A stretch of 64,000 nt of DNA from Marixanthomonas ophiurae (GCF_003413745.1 NZ_QVID01000001.1:620001-684000), one strand, 5' to 3'. Counted from the first letter of the stretch, positions 8,625 to 17,549 are shown. Made by a program: numbers and translations. Notes: generated by a model not told the origin, from the sequence alone.

Positions 8625-9722
8625 TTGACTTATTTTAAACACATACAAACATTCTTTTTTGCAGCAGCATGTTGTTTTTTTATCGCTTCATGTGCTAGTG
8701 ATGAAGGTAGTACCCCCGAAGAGGAAGGCTACGAACCAACTCCTTTGGACTTGAAAGTACCGGTATTGTTTCAACAAACAATATCATCGCCTGTAATTCC
8801 TGGAGACAACCCTCAAACCGTTGAGGGGGTTGCTTTAGGTAAAAAATTATTTTTTGATCCCATCCTCTCAGGAGACAATACCTTAGCTTGTGCTGGTTGT
8901 CATGCCCCAGAGGAAGCTTTTTCAGATTCAAGACAATTCAGTCCAGGGATTGATGGTATAGAAGGTAGAAGAAATTCCATGCCGTTATTTAATTTGGCTT
9001 GGAATTTCAAAGAAAACTTTTTTTGGGACGGCCGTGTTAATTCTTTAGAAAAACAAGCATTAGAGCCCGTTATAGATCCTGTTGAGATGCACAACACGTG
9101 GCCAAATGCCATTTCGAATTTACAAGCAACATCAGCGTACCCAGAACTTTTTTCAAAAGCATTTGGCACCTCTACTATAGACTCCACTATGGTTTCAAAA
9201 GCCATTGCACAGTTTGTACGTACACTTATTTCGGGCAATTCAAGATACGATCAATTTTTACGTGGTGAAATAGAACTAACGGAAGCTGAACAGAATGGTT
9301 TGGATATCTATATTGATGAAGAACGAGGCGATTGTTTTCACTGCCACGGCACACCCCCCAACGACCTGCTTTGGACAGACAATGATTTTCATAATAATGG
9401 CTTAGACGAAATCTTTGACGATCTTGGTCGTGGTGCTGCCACAGGTGATCCAAGAGAGTTTGGTCTCTTTAAAACCCCTTCCTTGCGTAATTTGGCCTAT
9501 ACAGCTCCATATATGCACGATGGCCGTTTTGAGACCCTAGAAGAAGTAATAGATCATTATAGCGAGGGCTTAGTCTATTCTGAAACCATAGACCCACTTA
9601 TGAAAGCCGTGGGCGAAGGTGGTGTTCAGCTTACCGAACAAGACAAACAAGACCTTAAAGCTTTTTTACTTTCTTTATCTGATGAAAGTTTTATAAATAA
9701 CCCAGACTTTCAGGAACCTTAG
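8625..9722 (+). CDS. MbnH/MauG-like di-haem cytochrome c peroxidase family lipoprotein
   Basis: A 365-residue exported protein with a lipobox (IASC, Cys23) and two haem-binding CXXCH motifs, CAGCH (89-93) and CFHCH (237-241), plus PYMHDGRF near 295-302, typical of the CcpA/MauG superfamily. The start must be TTG at 8625: an in-frame stop (TAA, 8622-8624) lies immediately before it and no ATG precedes the mature region. With 3 bases between stop and start, it is translationally coupled to the MbnP-like gene. By analogy with the MbnP/MbnH pair it probably oxidises a tryptophan in its neighbour; a general periplasmic peroxide-detoxifying role is the alternative. Confidence 0.85.
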   Translation: MTYFKHIQTFFFAAACCFFIASCASDEGSTPEEEGYEPTPLDLKVPVLFQQTISSPVIPGDNPQTVEGVALGKKLFFDPILSGDNTLACAGCHAPEEAFSDSRQFSPGIDGIEGRRNSMPLFNLAWNFKENFFWDGRVNSLEKQALEPVIDPVEMHNTWPNAISNLQATSAYPELFSKAFGTSTIDSTMVSKAIAQFVRTLISGNSRYDQFLRGEIELTEAEQNGLDIYIDEERGDCFHCHGTPPNDLLWTDNDFHNNGLDEIFDDLGRGAATGDPREFGLFKTPSLRNLAYTAPYMHDGRFETLEEVIDHYSEGLVYSETIDPLMKAVGEGGVQLTEQDKQDLKAFLLSLSDESFINNPDFQEP

Positions 9723-9799
9723 TTTTTTTCTTTAAAAAATCAATATTTCTCTTTCAATTTTAAGTCTTTACACGCCAATTTGTTAATTATTATTTAAAA

Positions 9800-9827
9800 C
9801 TATCGCGTCATAAGTTTAAATCGATAG
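9800..9827. promoter_or_regulatory. 6-bp inverted repeat upstream of the suf operon promoter
   Basis: CTATCG (9800-9805) and CGATAG (9822-9827) are exact inverted repeats 16 bases apart, about 30 bases before the suf -7 element. This could be an operator for an iron-sulphur or redox regulator, but the arms are short and may arise by chance. Confidence 0.25.
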
Positions 9828-9856
9828 CTAACTATGGCTACCATCCGTATTTACCG

Positions 9857-9864
9857 TATATTTG
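9857..9864 (+). promoter_or_regulatory. predicted -7 element of the suf operon promoter
   Basis: TATATTTG matches the Bacteroidota -7 consensus TAnnTTTG exactly and lies 27 bases before the ATG of the first suf gene. I do not see a clear TTTG at the -33 position, so an activator may contribute. Confidence 0.55.
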
Positions 9865-9890
9865 CAGTCTAATAAGAACAAATTTATCTT

Positions 9891-10220
9891 ATGATAAAAG
9901 TTAGTGAAAATGCAAAATCAAAACTAGAACAATTGATGTCTGAAGAAGGCTTCAATATAATAAACGATTTTGTAAGAGTAGGTGTAAAAAGCGGAGGTTG
10001 CTCTGGTTTGTCCTACGATCTTAAGTTTGACGACAAAATTGGAGAAAACGATAAGCTTTTTGAAGATGAATCGGTAAAAATTGCTATCGATAAAAAAAGT
10101 TTTCTCTATCTAGTAGGAACCACGTTGGAATACAGCGGTGGATTAAACGGTAAAGGGTTTGTGTTCAACAATCCCAATGCAAACCGCACCTGTGGTTGTG
10201 GCGAAAGTTTTTCGCTTTAA
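9891..10220 (+). CDS. sufA: A-type iron-sulphur carrier (HesB/IscA/SufA family)
   Basis: A 109-residue protein with the three invariant cysteines of A-type carriers: Cys37 in SGGCSGLSY and Cys101/Cys103 in the C-terminal CGCGESF. It receives [2Fe-2S] or [4Fe-4S] clusters from the SufBCD scaffold and passes them to apoproteins in the cytoplasm. It is the first gene of the SUF operon, 76 bases before sufB. Length is standard. SufA is the natural name by context; ErpA or IscA cannot be separated from it by sequence alone. Confidence 0.93.
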   Translation: MIKVSENAKSKLEQLMSEEGFNIINDFVRVGVKSGGCSGLSYDLKFDDKIGENDKLFEDESVKIAIDKKSFLYLVGTTLEYSGGLNGKGFVFNNPNANRTCGCGESFSL

Positions 10221-10296
10221 TTAATTTGAATAAAAATCTTGCTTTGCTTTATATCTGAAATAGATCTAGTAAAGAAGAAAAAAAATAAAAGCTACA

Positions 10297-11745
10297 ATGG
10301 CTAAGTTTACTGAAGACGATTTAAAGAAAGAACTCGAAACAAAAGAGTACGAATACGGATTTTATACCGATATAGAATCTGACACGTTCCCTGTTGGCTT
10401 AAACGAGGACATTGTTCGTGCTATTTCAAAAAAGAAGGAAGAGCCCGAATGGATGACCGAATGGCGTTTAGAATCATTTCGTTATTGGAAAGAAATGATT
10501 GAACCTGAATGGGCAAACGTTCATTACAACAAACCAGATTTTCAAAACATATCATATTATTCAGCTCCTAACAAAAAGCCGAAATATGACAGTATTGACG
10601 AAGTAGACCCAGAATTATTGGAAACCTTCAATAAGCTAGGTATTTCACTAGATGAGCAAAAAAAATTAGCAGGTGTTGCCGTAGATATTGTAATGGACTC
10701 CGTTTCAGTAACTACAACTTTTAAAGATACTTTAGCAAAGAAGGGGATTATTTTCTGTTCTATTTCCGAAGCGATTAAAGAGCATCCAGAATTAGTAAAA
10801 AAGTACCTTGGTTCAGTAGTACCACAAAAAGACAACTTTTATGCGGCCTTAAATAGCGCGGTATTTAGTGATGGTTCATTCTGTTACATCCCAAAAGGCG
10901 TTCGATGCCCAATGGAACTTTCAACCTATTTCCGAATTAACCAAGCAGGAACAGGGCAATTTGAACGCACATTGGTTGTCGCCGATGAAGACAGTTACGT
11001 GAGTTATCTAGAAGGTTGTACTGCCCCGATGCGTGATGAAAATCAATTACACGCCGCTGTTGTGGAATTGGTAGCGTTAGATGGTGCTGAAATTAAATAT
11101 TCTACAGTCCAAAACTGGTTTCCAGGAAGTAAAGATGGAAAGGGCGGAGTATTCAACTTTGTGACAAAAAGAGGGATTTGCGAGAAGAACGCAAAAATTT
11201 CGTGGACACAAGTAGAAACCGGAAGCGCCGTAACTTGGAAATATCCTAGTTGTATATTAAAAGGCGATAACTCTATTGGAGAGTTTTATTCCATTGCTGT
11301 TACGAACAACTTTCAGCAGGCCGATACGGGTACCAAAATGATTCATTTGGGTAAAAACACCAAGAGTACCATCATTTCTAAAGGAATTTCGGCTGGAAAA
11401 TCGCAAAACAGTTATCGTGGATTAGTACAGATAAATAGCCGAGCCGAGAATGCCCGTAATTTTTCACAATGTGATTCGCTGCTAATGGGTAATGAATGTG
11501 GTGCGCATACCTTCCCTTACATTGAAGCTAAAAATAAAACGGCCCAAGTAGAGCACGAGGCTACAACAAGTAAAATTGGAGAGGATCAAATTTTTTACTG
11601 TAATCAGCGTGGTATTGACACTGAAAAAGCTATTGCATTAATTGTAAACGGTTTCAGTAAAGAAGTGTTAAATAAACTGCCTATGGAATTTGCCGTTGAA
11701 GCGCAAAAACTATTAGAAATTTCACTAGAAGGATCTGTAGGTTAA
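10297..11745 (+). CDS. sufB: Fe-S cluster assembly scaffold SufB
   Basis: The 482-residue product is full-length SufB, with the beta-helix core segments [20 protein letters not shown] and [17 protein letters not shown] and the C-terminal [14 protein letters not shown] helix. SufB forms the SufBC2D scaffold on which sulphur from SufS/SufE and iron are combined. The operon order A-B-(lipoprotein)-C-D-S places it as expected for flavobacteria except for the lipoprotein gene between B and C. Nothing is missing or truncated. Confidence 0.97.
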   Translation: MAKFTEDDLKKELETKEYEYGFYTDIESDTFPVGLNEDIVRAISKKKEEPEWMTEWRLESFRYWKEMIEPEWANVHYNKPDFQNISYYSAPNKKPKYDSIDEVDPELLETFNKLGISLDEQKKLAGVAVDIVMDSVSVTTTFKDTLAKKGIIFCSISEAIKEHPELVKKYLGSVVPQKDNFYAALNSAVFSDGSFCYIPKGVRCPMELSTYFRINQAGTGQFERTLVVADEDSYVSYLEGCTAPMRDENQLHAAVVELVALDGAEIKYSTVQNWFPGSKDGKGGVFNFVTKRGICEKNAKISWTQVETGSAVTWKYPSCILKGDNSIGEFYSIAVTNNFQQADTGTKMIHLGKNTKSTIISKGISAGKSQNSYRGLVQINSRAENARNFSQCDSLLMGNECGAHTFPYIEAKNKTAQVEHEATTSKIGEDQIFYCNQRGIDTEKAIALIVNGFSKEVLNKLPMEFAVEAQKLLEISLEGSVG

Positions 11746-11782
11746 TTTTTATGAAAAAATAAAAAAACCAAAATATAGTGCC

Positions 11783-12196
11783 ATGAAAAAAATATTTTTG
11801 CTGCTATTACTTTCAGCCACAGTGATTGCTTGTAACAATACTAAAAAAGAAACTGAAAAACAGTCTGAAGAAAAAGTAGCTTCAACAGCCGACGAGAGTC
11901 TAAAGACTTACAGGGGCGAATTTATTTATACAGATGAAGCCGCAGTTTTAAAAGGGAATAACTTTATTTATGGCGTTACCATAGATGAAAAAAGCCAAGA
12001 ACTAGCTGATAAGGTTTCTGAAATAAAAAAAGACGCTTATGATATGGTTCCGGTAATTGTTACCGGTGAGGTAAAACCCAATCCAAAGGCCGAAACCGAA
12101 GAAGTTTGGGAAGAAGTGATTACCATTAAAGATATTTTACATGTTAGCGAGAAACCCGCTAAAAACGATATAAAATTAGAAGAAAAGAAAAGTTAA
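11783..12196 (+). CDS. small lipoprotein embedded between sufB and sufC
   Basis: A 137-residue protein with a lipobox (VIAC, Cys17) followed by a Lys/Glu-rich linker. The body (YRGEFIYTDEAAVLKG, then VPVIVTGEVKPNP and EEVITIKDILHV) reads as a small beta-barrel, perhaps OB-like, similar in feel to the C-terminal domain of NlpE-type copper/envelope-stress lipoproteins; that comparison is tentative. The stop is only 2 bases before the sufC ATG and 37 bases after sufB, so it is surely co-transcribed. An envelope lipoprotein inside a cytoplasmic Fe-S operon is unexpected; a stress-sensing or metal-related role is inference only. Confidence 0.75.
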   Translation: MKKIFLLLLLSATVIACNNTKKETEKQSEEKVASTADESLKTYRGEFIYTDEAAVLKGNNFIYGVTIDEKSQELADKVSEIKKDAYDMVPVIVTGEVKPNPKAETEEVWEEVITIKDILHVSEKPAKNDIKLEEKKS

Positions 12197-12198
12197 TT

Positions 12199-12948
12199 AT
12201 GCTACATATAAAAAACCTGCACGCAGGTATTGAAGGAAAAGATATTTTAAAAGGCATTGACTTAGAGGTTAATGCTGGGGAAGTTCATGCTATTATGGGA
12301 CCAAATGGTTCTGGTAAAAGTACATTGGCTTCGGTAATTGCAGGAAAAGAAGAGTTTGAGCTTCAACAAGGAGAAATTGTCTTTGAAGGCGCTGAGATAT
12401 CTGAACTGGATCCCGAAGAACGCGCACATAAAGGCTTGTTCTTGTCTTTTCAATATCCTATTGAAATTCCTGGGGTTACGGTAACCAACTTTATAAAAAC
12501 GGCTATCAACGAAACTCGTAAGGCCAAAGGCTTGAAGGATATGCCAGCTAGCGAAATGCTTAAAAAAATCAAGGAAAAGGCGGATATGCTCGAGATAGAC
12601 CGAAAGTTTTTATCTCGTTCCTTAAACGAAGGATTTTCGGGTGGTGAGAAAAAACGAAACGAGATTTTTCAATTAGCTATGATGGAACCAAAATTGGCCA
12701 TCTTAGACGAAACAGATTCTGGCTTGGACATTGATGCCCTAAAAGTTGTGGCCGACGGAGTTAACAAACTAAAGAGTAAGGACAATGCCGTTATCGTAAT
12801 TACGCACTATCAACGTTTGCTAAACCATATAGTTCCGGATTATGTACACGTACTAATGGGTGGGAAAATAGTAAAATCTGGCGGCAAAGAATTAGCTTAT
12901 GAGCTTGAAGAAAGAGGCTACGACTGGATTAAAGAAGAATTGGTTTAA
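12199..12948 (+). CDS. sufC: Fe-S cluster assembly ATPase SufC
   Basis: A 249-residue ABC-type ATPase. Walker A GPNGSGKST is at 34-42, the Q-loop region FQYPIEIPGV near 84-93, the signature FSGGEKKRNE at 146-155 (the KKRNE form is specific to SufC) and Walker B with LAILDETDSGLDID at 167-179. It energises the SufBCD scaffold in the cytoplasm and has no transmembrane partner. It follows the embedded lipoprotein gene by 2 bases. A short hairpin-forming sequence (CCCTC/GAGGG) lies in the 65-base gap before sufD. Confidence 0.97.
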   Translation: MLHIKNLHAGIEGKDILKGIDLEVNAGEVHAIMGPNGSGKSTLASVIAGKEEFELQQGEIVFEGAEISELDPEERAHKGLFLSFQYPIEIPGVTVTNFIKTAINETRKAKGLKDMPASEMLKKIKEKADMLEIDRKFLSRSLNEGFSGGEKKRNEIFQLAMMEPKLAILDETDSGLDIDALKVVADGVNKLKSKDNAVIVITHYQRLLNHIVPDYVHVLMGGKIVKSGGKELAYELEERGYDWIKEELV

Positions 12949-13013
12949 ACAAGCCTATTCCCTCATTGAGGGCCGATAAGCATGTTTTCCATAAATCTTA
13001 AACAAAGATAAAA

Positions 13014-14330
13014 ATGAGTTTAAAAGATAAATTAGTTTCATCATACATCGCTTTTGAAGATCACTTGGAGCCCGACTCTCCTATACACGACCTTCGCAAT
13101 AAAGCCATGAAAGTTTTTGAAGAACAAGGTTTCCCTTCCAAAAAGGAAGAAGCTTGGAAATACACTTCTTTAAAATCAGTTGAAAAAACCGATTACAGTA
13201 TTTTTCCAAAGCAACAGGAAAAGCACATTGAGTTTAAGGATGTCAAAAAATACTTCCTACACGACATCGATACCTATAAAATCGTTTTTATAGACGGTGT
13301 TTACAGTTCATTTTTATCCGAAACTACACACGATTCTATCGATGTTTGCCTGCTATCTTCTGCTTTGAACAAATCGAAATACCAACCGGTAATCGAAACG
13401 TATTTCAATAAAGTGGCTGAGAAAGATAGTCTTACCTCTTTAAATACCGCTTTTGCTAAAGAAGGCGCGTATATTCACATTCCAAAGAACAAAGAAGTTG
13501 AAAAACCTATTGAAATTATCAACTTCTCAACTGGAAATGAAGCGGCAGCTATGTTGCAGCCTCGTAATTTAGTAGTAGTTGGTGAAAATGCACACGTTCA
13601 GATTATTGAGCGACATCAAAGTCTTTCAGAAAATGCTGTGTTCACAAATAGCGTTACTGAAATATTCGCAGAAAAGCGCGCGTATGTAGATTATTATAAA
13701 ATCCAAACTGACAACCCTACAGCTTCTTTAATTGACAACACATACGTTTCGCAACAACGAGAAAGCAACTGCCGAGTACACACCTTTTCATTTGGTGGAA
13801 AATTAACTCGTAATAACCTTCATTTTTATCAATTTGGAGAGCGTTGCGATTCTACACTTAATGGTATTACTATTATTGAGGATAAACAACACGTAGATCA
13901 CAATACCTTGGTGCACCACACAGCACCAAACTGTGAAAGTCACCAAGATTATAAGGGTATTTATGCAGATAAATCAACTGGGGTTTTTAACGGTAAAGTA
14001 TTGGTTGATAAAGTAGCTCAAAAGATTGATGCATTTCAAAAAAACAACAACATTTTAGTGGACGATGGTGCTACTATTAACTCTAAACCACAATTAGAAA
14101 TTTTTGCAGACGATGTAAAATGTACGCACGGTTGTACCATTGGTCAATTAGATGAAGACGCATTATTCTATATGCGTTCTCGTGGTATTGCTAAAAAAGA
14201 AGCTCGTGCATTATTAATGTATGCTTTTGCAAATAGTGTACTTGAAAGTGTGAAAATTCCCGAATTGAAACAACGTATCAATAAACTAATTGCCAAGAAA
14301 ATTGGCGTTAGTCTGGGTTTTCAATTGTAA
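13014..14330 (+). CDS. sufD: Fe-S cluster assembly protein SufD
   Basis: The 438-residue product has the N-terminal helical region ending PSKKEEAWKYTSL (typical of SufD), the SufBD beta-helix core (GERCDSTLNGITIIEDKQHVDHNTLVHH, residues about 277-303) and the C-terminal HGCTIGQLDEDALFYMRSRGI segment carrying the conserved His and Cys. SufD pairs with SufB and is needed for iron entry to the scaffold. Normal length; gap of 23 bases to sufS. Confidence 0.96.
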   Translation: MSLKDKLVSSYIAFEDHLEPDSPIHDLRNKAMKVFEEQGFPSKKEEAWKYTSLKSVEKTDYSIFPKQQEKHIEFKDVKKYFLHDIDTYKIVFIDGVYSSFLSETTHDSIDVCLLSSALNKSKYQPVIETYFNKVAEKDSLTSLNTAFAKEGAYIHIPKNKEVEKPIEIINFSTGNEAAAMLQPRNLVVVGENAHVQIIERHQSLSENAVFTNSVTEIFAEKRAYVDYYKIQTDNPTASLIDNTYVSQQRESNCRVHTFSFGGKLTRNNLHFYQFGERCDSTLNGITIIEDKQHVDHNTLVHHTAPNCESHQDYKGIYADKSTGVFNGKVLVDKVAQKIDAFQKNNNILVDDGATINSKPQLEIFADDVKCTHGCTIGQLDEDALFYMRSRGIAKKEARALLMYAFANSVLESVKIPELKQRINKLIAKKIGVSLGFQL

Positions 14331-14353
14331 TCACCCCTTAAATAAAATTTTCC

Positions 14354-15571
14354 ATGGCCTTTAACGTTCAGGAAATTAGAAAAGACTTTCCCATTCTTCA
14401 ACGTGAAGTAAATGGCAAACCCCTTGTATATTTGGATAATGCAGCTACTGCTCAAAAACCACAAGCGGTGATTGACTGTATTGTAGATTATTATTCAAAC
14501 TACAATGCAAACATCCATCGTGGTGTTCATACGTTGTCTCAAGAAGCAACCGACGCGTATGAAGGTGCTCGGAAAAAAATTCAAGAGCATTTCAACATAC
14601 AGCATTCGCACGAAGTTATTCTAACCGCGGGTACCACTCATGGCATTAATATGATAGCGAATGGCTTTAATGAATTTCTAAAAAAAGGCGATGAGATTAT
14701 CGTTTCTGCTTTAGAACATCATTCTAATATCGTTCCTTGGCAAATGCTTTGTGAACGTACGGGAGCTGAATTAAAAGTAATTCCTATTGATGAAAAGGGC
14801 GTTTTAGTTCTTTCAGAATATGAAAAATTGCTTTCAGAAAATACAAAGTTGGTTTTTGTGAATCATATTTCAAATGCATTGGGAACTATTAATCCTATTG
14901 CTGAAATTATAAAAAAAGCACACGAAAAAGACGCAGCAGTCTTGGTGGATGGAGCACAAGCCTGTTCGCACATTAAACCTGATTTACAAGCCTTAGATGT
15001 TGACTTCTATGTAACATCTGCCCACAAAATGTGCGGCCCCACAGGGACAGGAATGCTCTATGGAAAAGAAGACTGGCTCAACAAGCTACCTCCGTATCAA
15101 GGTGGTGGCGAGATGATTGCCGAAGTAACGTTCGAAAAAACGACGTATGCCGGACTTCCGCATAAATTTGAAGCTGGCACGCCTAATATTGCAGGAGGTA
15201 TTGCTTTTGGCGCTGCAATTGATTATCTTAACAGTATCGGTTTTGATGAAATTGAAGCGTACGAACATGAATTATTAACCTATGCCACCGAGCAATTAAC
15301 ATTAATTGAAGGATTAAAAATCTACGGAACAGGAGTGGATAAAACATCAGTAATATCGTTTAATATTGAAGGTATTCACCCGTATGATATTGGTACTATT
15401 GTTGATAAATTAGGTATAGCAGTTCGAACCGGACATCATTGCGCACAGCCGATAATGGATTATTATAAAATTCCTGGTACGGTGCGTGCTTCGTTCGCTT
15501 TTTACAACACAAAAGAAGAAATTGATGCACTCGTTAAAGCTGTAAAAAAAGCAAAATCAATGTTAACCTAA
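14354..15571 (+). CDS. sufS: cysteine desulfurase SufS
   Basis: A 405-residue class V aminotransferase-fold enzyme. The PLP lysine is Lys225 (TSAHKMCGP) and the persulphide cysteine is Cys363 in RTGHHCAQP on the short group-II loop. It removes sulphur from cysteine and hands it to SufE, encoded two genes downstream. The start ATG overlaps an NcoI-like CCATGG and gives the usual MAFNVQEIRKDFPIL beginning. Cytoplasmic. Confidence 0.96.
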   Translation: MAFNVQEIRKDFPILQREVNGKPLVYLDNAATAQKPQAVIDCIVDYYSNYNANIHRGVHTLSQEATDAYEGARKKIQEHFNIQHSHEVILTAGTTHGINMIANGFNEFLKKGDEIIVSALEHHSNIVPWQMLCERTGAELKVIPIDEKGVLVLSEYEKLLSENTKLVFVNHISNALGTINPIAEIIKKAHEKDAAVLVDGAQACSHIKPDLQALDVDFYVTSAHKMCGPTGTGMLYGKEDWLNKLPPYQGGGEMIAEVTFEKTTYAGLPHKFEAGTPNIAGGIAFGAAIDYLNSIGFDEIEAYEHELLTYATEQLTLIEGLKIYGTGVDKTSVISFNIEGIHPYDIGTIVDKLGIAVRTGHHCAQPIMDYYKIPGTVRASFAFYNTKEEIDALVKAVKKAKSMLT

Positions 15572-15583
15572 ACTTAATTAAAT

Positions 15584-16021
15584 ATGAAATCACTTGCCAC
15601 GCTTAGCTTATTAGTATTCGCCCTTATTTTTACAAGTTGTGATGAAACCAAAAAAGTAATTGATGTTGCCGGAAATGTACAGTTATCTGGTGATTATACC
15701 GTAACTAATGTTGAAGGCACTTCTATGTCTGCAACTAAACCAACCATTACTTTTGCGGCTCTTAGTAGCAGAGTTTCTGGAAATGCTGGGTGTAACAATT
15801 ACTTTGGTGATTACACAATTACCAACAATACGTTGACTTTGGGTGAACTGGCTGCCACAAAAAAAATGTGCGGAGAAGATGTAATGCAAGTTGAAGACAA
15901 GTTTTTAGAAACTATAAATAAAGTTGGTGGATACCGTATTCAAGATAACGTGTTAACTTTATATGCAAAAAGCGACCAAAGTGTCCTGATAACCGCAACA
16001 AAAGACAAAGAAGAAAATTAA
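15584..16021 (+). CDS. META-domain lipoprotein within the suf operon
   Basis: A 145-residue lipoprotein (lipobox FTSC, Cys19). Residues about 32-140 match the META/DUF306 (HslJ-like) domain: LSGDYTVTNVEG, then FAALSSRVSGNAGCNNYFGDYTI with the typical GCNNY segment, LGELAATKKMCGED and a C-terminal LTLYAKSDQSVLI. HslJ-type proteins are envelope proteins tied to heat or novobiocin tolerance in E. coli. The stop overlaps the sufE ATG by one base (TAATG), so it is part of the operon. It is the second lipoprotein gene inside this SUF cluster. Confidence 0.88.
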   Translation: MKSLATLSLLVFALIFTSCDETKKVIDVAGNVQLSGDYTVTNVEGTSMSATKPTITFAALSSRVSGNAGCNNYFGDYTITNNTLTLGELAATKKMCGEDVMQVEDKFLETINKVGGYRIQDNVLTLYAKSDQSVLITATKDKEEN

Positions 16022-16446
16022 TGACCATACAAGAGATACAAAACGATTTAATTGACGAGTTTTCCATGTTCGATGATTGGATGGAACGCTATGAATATAT
16101 GATAGAGTTGGGAAAATCGTTACCATTGATTGATGAGGAACTTAAAACGGAAGATAAACTAATTAAAGGTTGTCAGTCTCGTGTTTGGCTAAATGCCGAA
16201 GTAAAAGATGACAAAGTAGTCTTCACTGCAGATAGTGATGCCATTATCACAAAAGGCATTATTGCTATATTAATCCGAGCTTTTTCAAATCAAAAGCCAG
16301 AGGATATCATTGAAGCAGACACACAGTTTATTGACGAGATTGGCTTAAAAGAACATTTATCTCCTACACGTGCAAATGGTTTGGTTTCTATGGTAAAACA
16401 ATTAAAATTGTATGCCGTAGCATATCAAGCACAACTAAAAAATTAA
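16021..16446 (+). CDS. sufE: sulphur transfer protein SufE
   Basis: A 141-residue SufE. The sulphur-accepting cysteine is Cys51 in LIKGCQSRVW. SufE takes persulphide sulphur from SufS and passes it to SufB. The start overlaps the stop of the META-domain gene by one base and the next gene begins 4 bases after its stop, so translation is probably coupled. Length and motif order are normal. Confidence 0.96.
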   Translation: MTIQEIQNDLIDEFSMFDDWMERYEYMIELGKSLPLIDEELKTEDKLIKGCQSRVWLNAEVKDDKVVFTADSDAIITKGIIAILIRAFSNQKPEDIIEADTQFIDEIGLKEHLSPTRANGLVSMVKQLKLYAVAYQAQLKN

Positions 16447-16450
16447 AATT

Positions 16451-16777
16451 ATGAGCGCTGAAACTATAAATACAACCGAATTGGGCGATAAAATCGTAAA
16501 AGTGATTAAAACCATTTACGATCCTGAAATCCCTGTAGACGTATACGAGCTTGGACTTATTTACGATGTTTTCGTAAATGAAGATCACGAAGTAAAAATA
16601 TTGATGACGTTAACTACTCCTAACTGCCCCGTAGCAGAATCTTTACCTCAAGAAGTTGAAGACAAAGTGAAATCTATAAAAATGGTTAAAGACGCCGAAG
16701 TGGAAATCACCTTCGACCCACCGTGGAGCCAAGAATTAATGAGCGAAGAAGCGAAGTTGGAATTAGGAATGCTTTAA
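16451..16777 (+). CDS. sufT: SufT-like MIP18/DUF59 family protein
   Basis: A 108-residue protein of the MIP18 (DUF59) family: IYDPEIPVDVYELGLIYDV near 22-40 and TTPNCPVAESLP near 56-67 with the conserved Cys59, ending in a VEITFDPPWSQELMSEEAK segment. Members act in Fe-S protein maturation, and being last in the SUF operon fits SufT. It is cytoplasmic and has no Mrp ATPase domain. The same family includes PaaD; the neighbourhood rules against that. Confidence 0.9.
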   Translation: MSAETINTTELGDKIVKVIKTIYDPEIPVDVYELGLIYDVFVNEDHEVKILMTLTTPNCPVAESLPQEVEDKVKSIKMVKDAEVEITFDPPWSQELMSEEAKLELGML

Positions 16778-16826
16778 TTTCAGTTGGCGGTACGCAACAA
16801 ATCGGTGGTTTCGATACTATTCTCTA

Positions 16827-16924
16827 AACCCTTTGGGTTGTAGAAAATCACTCAACCACCTTAGATTTAGAATGAATTAAGGTGGTTGAGTGATTTTTAT
16901 GTTTTGCTTCGCAAAACATAAAAA
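16827..16924 (+). terminator. compound hairpin region ending the suf operon
   Basis: Three inverted repeats follow one another: AACCC/GGGTT (16827-16831, 16835-16839); an exact 20-bp stem (16844-16863 with 16878-16897, 14-base loop) followed by five T; and an exact 14-bp stem (16894-16907 with 16911-16924, loop TTC). The second and third share their T tract, so only one can fully form at once. The 20-bp stem plus T run should terminate suf transcription. The extra structure is more than a plain terminator needs. Confidence 0.7.
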
Positions 16925-16959
16925 TTGTACCAAAACCCCCGATTAAAAAGAAACAGTTT

Positions 16960-17469
16960 ATGGAAGAACAAATTATAAACCGCGTAGCGAACAGCAAGCT
17001 TATCACCTTTAATCTGGAAGACTTTTACCCAGAAGGGAAACGTGTTTCCATTGATATTTCGCAATGGTTACTGGAAGGTATTGTATTGCGCGAAAAAGAT
17101 TTTCGTAGCGATGTAAAAGAATACGACTGGTCGCAATATGAAGCTTGTTTTGTAAATCTATATTGTTCTACCGATGCTATCATCCCCGGTTGGGCATATA
17201 TGTTTCTTTCACTTCAATTAGCGCCGTATGCTAAAAAAACGGTAGTCGGTACTTCAGAAACACTTGAAAGTATTTTGTTTGCTGAAATTTTACACACATT
17301 AGATGTTTTAGAATATGAAGATAAACCAGTCATCATTAAAGGCTGTGCCAATAAGCCCATTCCTGAGAATGCTTATGTACTTCTTGCACAAAGACTTCAA
17401 GAAGTTGCCAAAAGTGTAATGTATGGAGAAGCATGTTCTTCTGTCCCCTTATTTAAGCGAAAAAAGTAG
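16960..17469 (+). CDS. DUF2480 family protein
   Basis: A 169-residue cytoplasmic protein that matches my memory of DUF2480, a family largely confined to Bacteroidota. Recognisable segments are ITFNLEDFYPEGKRVSIDISQWL, VNLYCSTDAIIPGWAYMFL and VIIKGCANKPIPENAYVLL, with Cys residues in YCSTDA, KGCANK and EACSSV. The function is unknown to me. It lies downstream of the suf terminator region in the same direction; conservation next to Fe-S assembly genes in other flavobacteria would be worth checking before proposing a link. Confidence 0.75.
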   Translation: MEEQIINRVANSKLITFNLEDFYPEGKRVSIDISQWLLEGIVLREKDFRSDVKEYDWSQYEACFVNLYCSTDAIIPGWAYMFLSLQLAPYAKKTVVGTSETLESILFAEILHTLDVLEYEDKPVIIKGCANKPIPENAYVLLAQRLQEVAKSVMYGEACSSVPLFKRKK

Positions 17470-17549
17470 CATACACCTACTTTAACTTTCACTATACCTA
17501 AATTTTTGTTTTTCAGAATTCATCTACTTTTTAAATTGGATAGATGCCT

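Noticed and set aside
9226-9453. Minus-strand frame within the di-haem gene
   Set aside because: Overlaps the second haem-binding motif of a well-supported gene and has no homology that I recognise.
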